The notes under the pieces were generated by a model that saw only the letters and a list, made by a program, of their open reading frames with translations, made no database searches and was not told the origin of the DNA. The translations under genes and the position numbers were made by a program. From NCBI GenBank assembly GCA_033032865.1, contig JAWHQI010000079.1:5832501-5896500 (forward strand): a DNA stretch of 64,000 nucleotides. The letters run 5' to 3'. This stretch comes from Dactylorhiza incarnata (taxonomy: Eukaryota > Streptophyta > Magnoliopsida > Asparagales > Orchidaceae). This document shows positions 35,130 to 44,189 of the stretch, in pieces. Within the stretch, counting starts at the first letter, position 1. Each line of letters opens with the position of its first letter.

Positions 35130-37170
35130 ATGGCACAAAACAAGGAGTATTCAAGCACAAGACCTCCTATGTGCAATCTCAGTAAGTTTGCACTGTGGAA
35201 AGCAAGGATTAGGCTTTATATGAACTCAATTGATGAAGAAATCTTTAATGTAATTTTGACAGGACCTCCAACACCTACAACAACAGCAAATATTGATGCA
35301 GCAACAAACAACACTGCAGTCCCACCTCCTGAATGGACTGAAGCTCAGAAAAAGCAAAGAAGTGCTGATGCAAAAGCCATGAATATTCTGGCTCAAACCA
35401 TGTCTGATGACATCTTTCAGAAAGTGGTGGATTGCACCTCAGCTAGAGAGATATGGACCTCTCTCAACAATATGGTTGCAGGCTCTGCTGATGAAAGAAA
35501 GGACAGAAGATCTCACTTGATCTCTCTATATGAGAACTTCAAGAAGGGTGAAGAAGAATCAGTTGCAGATATGTACACTAGATTAAGTGTAATCATAAGT
35601 GAACTCAGAACACTGGACAAGGAAATCTCATTAATTGATATCAATGACAAAATCCTAATGTGCTTCCCCAGCACTTGGGACTCTAGGATCTGGCCTATCA
35701 AGGAAGCCAGAATTCTTAATGAGATAACTACTGAGACATTGCTAGGAAAGCTCAAATCCTATAAGCAACTCATCAAGACAAGGGAAGCTGAACAAGTGAG
35801 CACCTCCTCTTCAATAAAGAAGGACATGAACATTGCCTTCAATGCTACAGAAGAAGAAGGAAAGACTCCTGACAATGAGGAGTTGATGAGTCTGTTTGCC
35901 AAAAGATTCTACAAGATGGCAAGAAAAGATTACAGGAAAAAGTCATCCAGAAACCATGAAAAGAAAATGTAAGATAAAAACAATTCCAAAGAAATTATTT
36001 GTTATGGTTGCAGGAAACCTGGACATATTGCATAAGACTGTCCAGAAAACCAGAAGAAAGAAAAGAAAAAGGACAAAGAAGAGAAAAGAAACTCCAGCAA
36101 GTCTTCCTCCCACAAACACAAGAAGAAGGGAAGAGGATTTGTAGCAGAATCTTGGAGTGAAACTGAATCAGATCAGTCATCCAGCTCTTCAGATGATGAA
36201 GAAGAAACAAAATAAAATGACCAATGTCTGATGGCCATTTATGACTCAGACAGTGAGTCAGGAAATGCTTCTTCATCCAGTGATGATGAAGACTATGAAA
36301 AAGAGAAGAACTTTTGCATGTTGGCAATCAATGCCTCAGCCAACAATTCTGATGAAGAGGAATCAGAATAAGAAGCAAAAACTGATGCAGATCAGGTAAT
36401 ATCTACCTTTGATTTTACTTCAGTTGAATTCAAAGCTGAATTCAAAGTCCTTTGCTCAGACTTAATTAAATCTGAGAAAGAAATAATCTCACTCAGAATT
36501 AAGTTAGCAGAAATGAATCAAATCAGTGAAGAAAATATAAATCTTAAGAAAGATTTGGCTGCCTCTAGAGAAAAAATTATTCTCATTGAGAATAAACTTT
36601 CTGATGCTAAGGAATTTGAAGAATCCCTGAATGGGAGAAACATCAAACTGATGGACATCACAAGAACAGTAAATGCTAGACTTAATAGCAAACTGGGCTT
36701 GGGTGCTTCATCAAGTGAGCCACCTCTGATTAAGAAGAATATATTATCTACACCTATAAAATTCATCTCTGCTAAGAGCAAAGAGGTTGTAGATGAAAAT
36801 AAAAACATTTCAAGTAAGACTTTCGAGAATAGCAGAATTCAGCAGAATTCGTCGAACGGAGCTCGACGAAATATACCCACTTCATCGAACGGAGCTCAAC
36901 AAACTCTGAAGATAGATTTTCTATATAGTAATTATATGAACGGCACTCGATGAAATATCAGTCATTCGTCGAACGGCGCTCGATGAAATCAGCCCAGTTC
37001 ATCAAACATAAACTATACAGCAAATCTGAACAATTCTCATTCTTCACATTCTATCAATCCTTTCACTGAATGGATAATACCTCCAAGGAGACATCATCCA
37101 CAAGGTTACAAGGACCAACCTGATATGTCTTTTATTTCAGATTTTTTGTGGCAATACAAAAAGACCCAAG
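35130..37170 (+). pseudogene. gag: S2 gag
   Basis: Open for 280 residues from MAQNKEYSS to 35972, the longest uninterrupted capsid region of the three SIRE copies; the PSTWDSR tryptophan is intact. A frameshift falls after KMARKDYRKK. The knuckle CYGCRKPGHIA.DC has a TAA in place of the codon before DC. Later stops lie in the acidic region. A 146-residue piece (36513-36953) with coiled-coil character precedes the SSNGARR repeats. Confidence 0.88.
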
Positions 37171-37215
37171 GTAATCTGGGTCAGGAACAAATAGATTGTT
37201 TTCTTATTTTTGCAG
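37171..37215 (+). other. GT...AG segment with a stop at the S2 gag-pol junction (45 nt)
   Basis: As in S1 but ending TTTTTGCAG|GTACACAGC, so only one in-frame stop (TAG) lies inside. Gag and pol are in the same frame both with and without it. Confidence 0.6.
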
Positions 37216-38040
37216 GTACACAGCTATCCAAGAACAAGTGAAAATGGTATTTGGACAGTGGCTGTTCAAAACATATGACAGGGAACAAGGCAAATATGAA
37301 CAATTACAAGGCAAAGCTTGGACCAAAAGTTATATTTGGAGACTCCAACTATGGACAGACCAAAGGCTATGGAAAAGTCAAGGTTGGAGAAGTCACCTTC
37401 AAAGAGGTAGCTTATGTAAAGGGACTGAAGCACAACCTCATCAGCATAAGTCAATTATGTGATGAAGGTTATCAGGTAACATTTAATAAATTGAAATGCC
37501 TTATTAAATCTTCTGATAGTATTATTATTTTATCAGGTATTAGGCAAGGTAATATATATTTAGTGAATTTCAATTCATCTGCATCAGAAATTTGTTTATT
37601 TAATGAACTAAGCAAACCTAGTGAATTTTGGCATACAAGATTAGGACATGTAAACCTTAGGACCATTGCTAAATTATCTAAGGACAATCTTGTTAGAGGT
37701 TTACCCTTAGGTTCATATAAGAAAGAAGGTCTTTTTGTAGGGCATGTCAGCTAGGCAAGCAAACTAAAAATAGCTTTAAATCATTATCTAAAAGTGATTC
37801 ACCTAGAATCTTATATTTGCTACATATGGACATTTTTGGACCTATAGCAACAAAGAGTTTAGGGGGGAAGTCTTACACTTTAGTTATTGTAGATAACTTC
37901 TCTAGATTCACTTGGGTGTTCTTTTTGAGAGAAAAGTCAGATAACTTTAAAGTTCTTACAGACTTTCTTAAGAGCATAAAGATTGAGTACTCTACTGTAG
38001 TTGCATTGATCAGAAGTGATCATGGCACTGAGTTTGAGTC
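37216..38040 (+). pseudogene. pol: S2 pol, truncated in integrase
   Basis: Protease [20 protein letters not shown] after a one-base loss near 37240, then the pre-integrase [18 protein letters not shown] frameshift at about 37735 leads to [17 protein letters not shown] and VDNFSRFTW; the catalytic DD of VDDFSR has become DN at its second residue. The copy stops within SDHGTEFES at 38040 and is joined to G2 RT sequence. Confidence 0.9.
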
Positions 38041-38323
38041 GACTTTTCTCCTCTTAATAAAGCTTGCCCCAAGGATTGCTACCCCTTGTCTAGAATCGAC
38101 GAGCTAGTAGATTCGGTCGTCGGATTCTCTGTCATGAGTATTTTAGATGCTTTTTCTTGTTATCACCAAATTCGCATGCACCCTCCCGTCATAAAAAAAT
38201 GTATCCTTCATTACCAACAACGGATGTTATTGCTATAAAATGATGCCCTTCTGGCTTAAGAACGCAGGAGCCATCTACCAGCGGATGATGGATAGGGTGT
38301 TCAAGGAGCAGAATGGGAGAAAC
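38041..38323 (+). pseudogene. pol: G2 reverse transcriptase, first part
   Basis: Reads DFSPLNKACPKDCYPLSRID, then MSILDAFSCYHQIRMHP, a one-base disruption near 38195, and KNAGAIYQRMMDRVFKEQNGRN. These are Tat-type gypsy RT motifs. The solo LTR interrupts after NGRN. The left junction with copia S2 at 38040/38041 is abrupt, and the N-terminal RT linker is missing. Confidence 0.85.
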
Positions 38324-39859
38324 TGATGAGTCCCTATTATACATATATATATATATATATATATATATTCGGACTCATTTAGGCTAGTTTTCTTGCTTTT
38401 ATGCTTCAGTTTTGTTCATATTTCCCTTATTCATGCTTTTTATTGTAGTACATAGTATGCCTGTTTTTGTGTGCAACTGCGCACTTTGTTGTTGGGGGTA
38501 AGCACTGCGTGCTCCCCATTGTATCCTCTTTATCTCTGTGCTGCTGGTAGTACTTTCCCAGCTTGTGTCTCTTGTATGAAGGTGACCTGATCGTCCCGTT
38601 CTCCCCAAAGTAATTTCTGTGCATATCACACGGTCGTGCGTTTCCTTGACGCACGGTCGGTGGCGGTCATGCGTTTGTGTCTGGGCAGAAAACGGAGCGT
38701 CGGAGTTTACTCGTGCGTTTTGACGCACTGGCAGATTCACCCGTGCGAGAGTAAAACGCACAGTCGACCTGTGTCTTGATGATTTCAGAGCGTCGGAATT
38801 TACCCGTGCGTTTGAATGCATGGGCGGTGTGGGTCGTGCGTGAGCAAAACGCATGGGCGCTGTCCTTCATCCCCTGCATGCCTGCTGAGCTTAAGTATCG
38901 CACGGTCCACGCACGGTCGTGCGTTCGACCGTGCGTGACCAAATTTCTAACATTTTCCTATAAAAGCTGCAGATTCGACCTAAAACGGGAGAGTTCCGTA
39001 CGCATTGTACAGCTGCGCCGATTTCGCCATCTCCACCAGGGTTTCGTCTCTTTGGCCTCCTCCTTCATCCTAGAGCTTCAAGGGAGATCTAGCCACCATT
39101 TCCTTCAAGCAAGAGGAAGTTTGCAATCTCCACCGGATCGTGAGACGAAGAAGACGGGTCCATTGGAGAGTAGTGACAGCTCTCTCTACCCCGGACGCAG
39201 TTGCTGACCGAGCTTGGACGCGGACAGACAACCCAGCGATTCCAACCGTGAATCTCCAACGAGCCTTCGGATTCGGTCGATTTCTTGCCTTGTTCTTCTC
39301 TTATTGAAGTGTATATGTGTAGATCTTTGTATTTGATGAAGTAGAGCACTTAAACTAGTTTGTATTTATATATATTTCATGTCTATGTGAAATGCTTTGT
39401 GGTTTATGTTGCTTGAGGTGCGCCCCATTCCATCCTCCATCCCGCCATCACGTTCGTCGCCGCACTAGCAATTGCTAGTGGCGTGCTTGTCGAAGAGGTG
39501 CTTACGACCCTCACTTTGTTTGCCTACTCGTCCATCCGCCCTTGCGACGCAGTGCGCTCAAGGCCTGCCTAGTCTCCATCCCGCCAAGCGAAGCATTGCA
39601 TAGTGGCATTTCATAGGAGTAGTGTAGTATTTTCTCTTTATTTTCCACAAACCAAATCCCCAGTTCCGCATCCATCCGACGTAAAGGACTTCAATCTCAA
39701 GTCCTTCCTCGAACGTTAACTCCACCTTATTGTGTTCCTTGAGAGATTCGATATTCGGGGATTACTCCTCGTTTTATATTACTTGAACGATCGGTACACT
39801 GCCGTTTCGTGCCGCAGTCTTACTACCGCCTTTAGCGGTGTGCTAAGATTTGCGCATCA
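38324..39859 (+). mobile_element. Solo LTR with TSD GAAAC
   Basis: 1536 bp, TGATGAGTCC to GCGCATCA. It is flanked by GAAAC at 38319-38323 and 39860-39864, a perfect 5-bp duplication. Removing it and one GAAAC restores the RT reading frame across the gap. No internal domain is present, so it arose by LTR-LTR recombination. A TA microsatellite lies at about 38340-38370. The plus orientation is inferred from the TATA box at 38958-38968. The family is not identified; the 5-bp TSD and TG...CA ends fit gypsy or copia. Confidence 0.92.
38620..38968 (+). promoter_or_regulatory. Dyad array and TATA box of the solo LTR
   Basis: CCTATAAAAGC at 38958-38968 is a good TATA box. Upstream the words CGCACGGTCG, CGTGCGT and ACGCAC recur more than ten times. 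The best dyad is GCACGGTCG (38911-38919) facing CGACCGTGC (38926-38934), 24 bp before the TATA box. Several overlapping ORFs here are by-products. Confidence 0.75.
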
Positions 39860-39864
39860 GAAAC

Positions 39865-40225
39865 CTAAAAGTGTATGTCGGTGACCTCATGTTAAAGAGC
39901 AGGAGTGTAGAGGAGCACCTCCGTGACCTAGAAGAAACCTTCACCACACTCCAAAAATATATAATGAGGTTGAACCCGTCCAAGTGCGTTTTCAGAGCAG
40001 GGAAGGGGAAGTTCCTAGGTCACATCTTGACCCCAGCGGGAGTGGGTCCAAATCTGGACTAGGTCAAGGCGATTATGGAGATGGAAGTGCCTAGGAACGT
40101 CAAAGAAGTGCAGCGCCTGACAGGTCAATAGGCAGGACTGAGTAGGTTCCAATCTAGAGCTGGGGAAAAGTGCTCGCCGTTTTTTAAAACACTCAGGGAT
40201 AACAAGAAATTTGAATGGTCGGTGG
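39865..40225 (+). pseudogene. pol: G2 reverse transcriptase, second part
   Basis: Continues as LKVYVGDLMLKSRSVEEHL: the polymerase YVDD is YVGD. Then LQKYIMRLNPSKCVFRAGKG and KFLGHILTPAGV, a TAG at about 40060, VKAIMEMEVPRNVKEVQRLTG, another TAG, and the FFKTLRDNKKFEW end. Confidence 0.85.
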
Positions 40226-41066
40226 AGTGTCAAGGTGCCTTCGAGAGCTTGAAGCTCCAGCTGGCGCAGGCACCCTTTTTGCAAGGACCTGGGGAGGGAG
40301 AGGACATCTTCTTGTACGCCGGGGTAGGAGCCAAAGCAGTAAGTTTGCTTTTGGTCCGCGAGTAAGGAAATAGATAGCTCCCTATTTACTACGTGAGTCG
40401 GGTCCTACGGAAGGCTGAGCTACGATACCCCATCCTAGAGAAGCTGGCATTTGCCTTGATAGTTTCAGCCCGAAGACTCTGACCATATTTCCAAGCCCAT
40501 TCGAAGAAGGTGGTGACTGATCACCCTCTCCGCAATATCTTGGAAGGAGTAGAGCACTCTGGAAGATTGGCCAAGTGGTCAGTGGAGCTCAGCGAGTTCG
40601 ATGTTACCAACGTGCCTAGGATAGCCATGAAGGACCGGGCCGTGGCGGGCTTCTTGGCCAACTACATCGTGGAAGTGGAGGAAGAGGAAGCACACCAGTG
40701 GGTGTCTTGGGAAATGTTCATGAATGGAGCGTCAGGGAGGAACTCCTATGGGGGAGGCATCGTCTTGATCAGCCCCCAAGGCGCCAGGATCGAGCAGACC
40801 GTTGATATCCACTTCCCAGTCACCATCAACCAGGCGGAGTATGAGGCCATAATCACAGGGCTCCGCCTAGCCCGGGAACTGGGGGTTCACGACGTCAGAG
40901 TTTACTCCGACTTGATGGTGGCTGCCTCCCAGGTTCGAGGGGAGTTCGAGGCGAGGGAGCCGATACTGCAGTGCTACCTGGTGAAGGTAAAAGGCTTGGT
41001 GGGCACCTTCAAATCCTTCTCCAGTAGCATGTCCCGAGGGAGGAGAACGTCCAAGCAAATCGGGTA
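40226..41066 (+). pseudogene. pol: G2 RNase H pair
   Basis: First RNase H: IFLYAGVGAKAVSLLLV, IYYVSRVLRKAELRYP and DHPLRNILEG..HSGRLAKW, with three stops. The second, archaeal-type RNase H follows in the open frame 40510-41067: WEMFMNGASGRNSYGGGIVL, INQAEYEAIITGLRLAREL and VRVYSDLMVAASQVRGEFEA. The catalytic aspartate of DGAS is asparagine. The two-RNase-H order is a Tat-lineage mark. Confidence 0.85.
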
Positions 41067-41099
41067 GCCAAGTATGGCCCCTGGGTCAGAGGTACGGTC

Positions 41100-41537
41100 A
41101 TCGAGTTATTTTGACCTTCTATCGAGGAAGGGGAGATGATGGACATTGATCAGCCCTCCTCATGGATGGATCCCCTGGTTTCTTTCTTTGCCACTGGCGA
41201 GCTGCCCTCCGAGGTTCAGGACAAGAGGTAGTTCAGGTATAAATCAGCATATTATTTACTAAATGACAGGGTGCTTTACAGGAAGACTCTGTCTGATCCC
41301 CTGGCGAGGTGCCTGTCCGAGGGAGAAGCCTCCCAGGTCTAATAGGAGATTCACGTAGGTGAATGCGAAAGTCACTCGGGAAGCCGAACCTTGGAGAAGA
41401 GGGTGCTGAGAGCAGGATAATTCTGGCCTACCATCAGAAAGGATGCAGACGAATTCGCAAGGAGGTGTTTGAAGTGCCAACTCTATGCTCCACTCAAGTT
41501 ATAGCCATTTAGGGAATGGACCTGGTAGGGCCGTTCC
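41100..41537 (+). pseudogene. pol: G2 integrase zinc-binding region
   Basis: Reads DIDQPSSWMDPLVSFFATGE, then a stop, YYLLNDRVLYRKTLSDPLARCL, and EIHVGECESHSGSRTLEKRV ... RRCLKCQLYAP, the HHCC zinc finger. A stretch of about 44 bp still present in the inverted copy at 42511-42972 is missing here (near 41507), so this copy has decayed more. The foldback element begins at 41538. Confidence 0.82.
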
Positions 41538-43452
41538 TGTCATGGCCTGCTTTTCATTTGAGTCGGCACCGCTGACAAGGACTGCAGTCCGGTCAAACCC
41601 CAACCCATCATTGCGCCTATTTTTCAGCACAGTAGGTTGTTGATGGTGGGTCTCAATCCCCCTCCACCCTTGACAAGTTTAACCTTAAACAGTTCTTGTC
41701 ACCAACGTAGTTGCCATCAACAACCTACTGTGCTGAAAAATAGGCACCGTGATGGGTTGGGGTTTGACCGGATTGCAGTCCTTGTCAGCGGTGCCAACTC
41801 AAATGAAAAGCGGGCCGTGACAAAAAAATTGACTTTTTTGTCACGGCCCACTTTTCATTTGAGTCGGCACCGCTAACAAGGACTGCAGTCTGGTCAAACC
41901 CCAACCCATCACTGTGCCTATTTTTCAGCACAATAGGTTGTTGATGGCGGGTATCGATCCCCCGCCACCCTTGACAATTTAACCTTCAACGATTCTTGTC
42001 ACCAACTGAGAGCTCAGTTGGTGACAAAAACTATTGAAGGTTAAACTTGTCAAGGGTGGCGGGGGATCGAGACCCGCCATCAACAACCTATTGTGCTGAA
42101 AAATAGGCAGAGTGATGGGTTGGGGTTTGACCGGACTGCAGTCCTTGTCAGCGGTGCCGACTCAAATGAAAAGCGGGCCGTGACAAAAAAGTCAATTTTT
42201 TGTCACAGCCCGCTTTTCATTTGAGTCGGCACCGCTGACAAGGACTGCAGTCCGGTCAAACACCAACCCATCACGGTGCCTGTTTTCAGCACAGTAGGTT
42301 TTTGATGGCAGCTACATTGGTGACAAGAACTGTTGAAGGTTAAACTTGTCAAGGGTGGCGGGGGATCGAGACATGTCAAGGGTGGCGGGGGATCGAGACC
42401 CGCCATCAACAACCTACTGTGCTGAATAACAGGCGCAATGATGGGTTGGGGTTTGACCGGACTGTATTCCTTGTCAGCGGTGCCGACTCAAATGAAAACG
42501 GGCCGTGACAGGAACGGCCCTACCAGGTCCATTCTCGAAATGGCAAAGGGCCAGGGGGTGGTGATCGATCAGAGATGGTGGGCTGGCTATAACTTGAGTG
42601 GAGCATAGATTTGGCACTTCGAACACCTCCTTGCGAATTCGTCTACGTCCTTTCTGATGGTAGGCCAGAAGTATCCTGCTCTCAGCACCCTCTTCTCCAA
42701 GGTTCGACTTCCCGAGTGACTTTCGCATTCACCTACGTGAATCTCCTCCTAAACCTGGGAGGCTTCTCCCTCAGACAAGCACCTCGCCAGGGGATCAGAT
42801 AGAGTCTTCCTGTAAAGCACCCTGTCATTTAGTAAATAATATGCTGATTTATACCTAAACCACCTCTTGTCCTGGACCTCCGAGGGAAGCTCGCCAGTAG
42901 CCAAGAAAGTAACCAGGGGATCCATCCATGAGGAGGGCTGATCGATGTCCATCATCTCCCCTTCATCGATAGTTGGTGACAAGAACTGTTGAAGGTTAAA
43001 CTTGTCAAGGGTGGCGGGGGATCGAGACCCGCCATCAACAACCTACTGTGCTGAAAAACAGGCAGAGTGATGGGTTGGGGTTTGACCGGACTGCAGTCCT
43101 TGTCAGCAGTGCCGACTCAAATGAAAAGCGGGCAGTGACAAAAAAGTTGTTTTTTTGTCACGGCCAGCTTTTCATTTGAGTCAACACCGCTGACAAGGAC
43201 TACAATCCAGTCAACCCCAACCCATCACTGTGCCTGTTTTTCAGCATAGTAGGTTGTTGATGGCGGGTCTCGATCCCCCGCCACCCTTGACAAGTTTAAC
43301 CTTCAACAGTTCTTGTCACCAACTGAGCGGGGGATCGAGACCCGCCATCAATAACCTACTATGCTGAAAAACAGGCACAGTGATGGGTTGGGGTTGACTG
43401 GACTGCAGTCCTTGTCAGCGGTGCTGACTCAAATGAAAAGCGGGTTGTGACA
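41538..43452. mobile_element. Foldback-type insertion with probable TSD GTTCC
   Basis: Starts TGTCA and ends TGACA, flanked by GTTCC (41533-41537 and 43453-43457); removal joins the integrase frame. It consists of about nine arms, each up to about 170 bp, of one sequence in alternating orientation. Plus arms start at 41538, 41839, 42201 and 43157; inverted arms end at 41822, 42185, 42510, 43140 and 43452. Outward-facing arms meet at short A/T spacers. There is no transposase ORF, so it would be non-autonomous. Between two same-facing arms lies an inverted copy of G2 sequence (42511-42972). Confidence 0.85.
42511..42972 (-). pseudogene. Inverted second copy of the G2 integrase zinc-finger region
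   Basis: The reverse complement matches 41120-41537 closely, including the GGAAC end (42511-42515) that mirrors the target duplication. It encodes MMDIDQPSSWMDPLVTFLAT and YYLLNDRVLYRKTL without the stop seen at 41229. It also keeps a 44-bp piece, absent from the direct copy, that encodes SITTPWPFAISRMDLVGPF. It is a duplicate of the flank captured with the foldback arms. Confidence 0.88.
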
Positions 43453-44189
43453 GTTCCCCCCTGTAAGTGGGCAAATGAAGTATCTCCTGGTGATGATTGA
43501 TTACTTCTCCAAGTGGATGGAGGTGAAGGACCTATCCAAGAGAACCTCCCTGATAGTAAAGAATTTCATTTGGGGAGAAATCATATGTAGGCACGGCCTA
43601 CTTCTCGCCAACGTCACCGAAAACGGTCCTCAATTCGCCAGTCTCGAGCTCACAAACTTCTGCACCCAACTCGGCAATGACCTTTGCTTTGCCTCAGTTC
43701 ATCATCCAAGGAGCAACGGTCAGGTCGAGGCGGCCAACAAAGTCATTGTCAACCTGCTCAAGAAAAAAGTAGAGAACCTGAAGGGAAACTGGGTGGATCA
43801 GCTCCCCTCAGTCATTTGGGATTTGAGGACTACCCCCACCACGACAACTGGCGAAACACTCTTCAAGTTGTCTCATGGCTCGAAGGCCCTCATCCTGGTA
43901 GAGTTTGATGTTAGAAGCCCTAGGGTGGTGGCAGCAGAAGATGGAGATGAAGGATGGAGGCTCGAGAATGAAGAAGCGCAGCAACTTGCATTCGACTTCG
44001 TGGAGGAACTTCGTGACCAGGCTATGATCCACCAGGAGGAGATCAAGCGGAGAATGGCAAAGCACTTCAACAAGCATGTTAGAATCAAGTAATTCGACAA
44101 AGGGGACTTAGTTCTCAAAAAGGTTGGCGTTGTAGGGAGGCCCGCAGTGGTAGGTAAACTCCACCCCAATTGGGAGGGCCCCTACATAG
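43453..44189 (+). pseudogene. pol: G2 integrase core and GPY motif
   Basis: The frame continues as GQMKYLLVMIDYFSKWMEV (first catalytic D), NVTENGPQFAS (the usual SDNG.QF aspartate is a glutamate-asparagine pair here), HHPRSNGQVEAANKVI (catalytic E), then FDVRSPRVV and a TAA at 44090-44092. It goes on as KKVGVVGRPAVVGKLHPNWEGPYI, the GPY motif, where gypsy T begins at 44190. The open part is 205 residues. Confidence 0.88.

Larger units (their letters stand above)
24793..38040 (+). mobile_element. SIRE-like copia composite S1-S2: LTR, body, LTR, truncated body
   Basis: Plus-strand Ty1/copia of the SIRE/Maximus type, closely similar to S3. It has LTR1 (24793-26646), gag-pol body S1 (26762-32029), tail and polypurine tract, LTR2 (33079-35014), and a second gag-pol body S2 that stops inside integrase at 38040. 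The sequence then passes directly into the RT of gypsy G2. The middle LTR is shared by two bodies, and the S2 pol end with its 3' LTR is missing. This fits unequal recombination between LTRs followed by a deletion that also removed G2 sequence. Confidence 0.9.
12600..44189 (+). mobile_element. Gypsy element G2, Tat-like, with five nested insertions
   Basis: A plus-strand Ty3/gypsy element in pieces: LTR (about 12600-13363), gag (13488-14653 and 24079-24270), protease (24280-24792), RT (38041-38323 and 39865-40220), RNase H pair (40230-41066), integrase zinc finger (41100-41537) and integrase core to the GPY motif (43453-44189). The insertions are copia A2, composite copia S1-S2, a solo LTR, a foldback element and gypsy T. 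The stretch between protease and the RT DFSPLNKACPKD block is missing: it was deleted together with the 3' end of S2. The 3' LTR lies outside the window. Confidence 0.85.

Noticed and set aside
24788..38045. Target-site duplication for the S1-S2 composite
   Set aside because: The left flank is atcag, but the right end is a truncated integrase fused to gypsy sequence with no LTR, so no duplication can be claimed.
38399..39207. Several overlapping ORFs (91-151 codons) in the solo LTR
   Set aside because: They arise from CpG-rich repeats without stops in the promoter array and have no domain.
41538..43452. CRISPR-like regular repeats
   Set aside because: Repeats are about 170 bp, alternate in orientation and have no unique spacers; this is a plant foldback structure.
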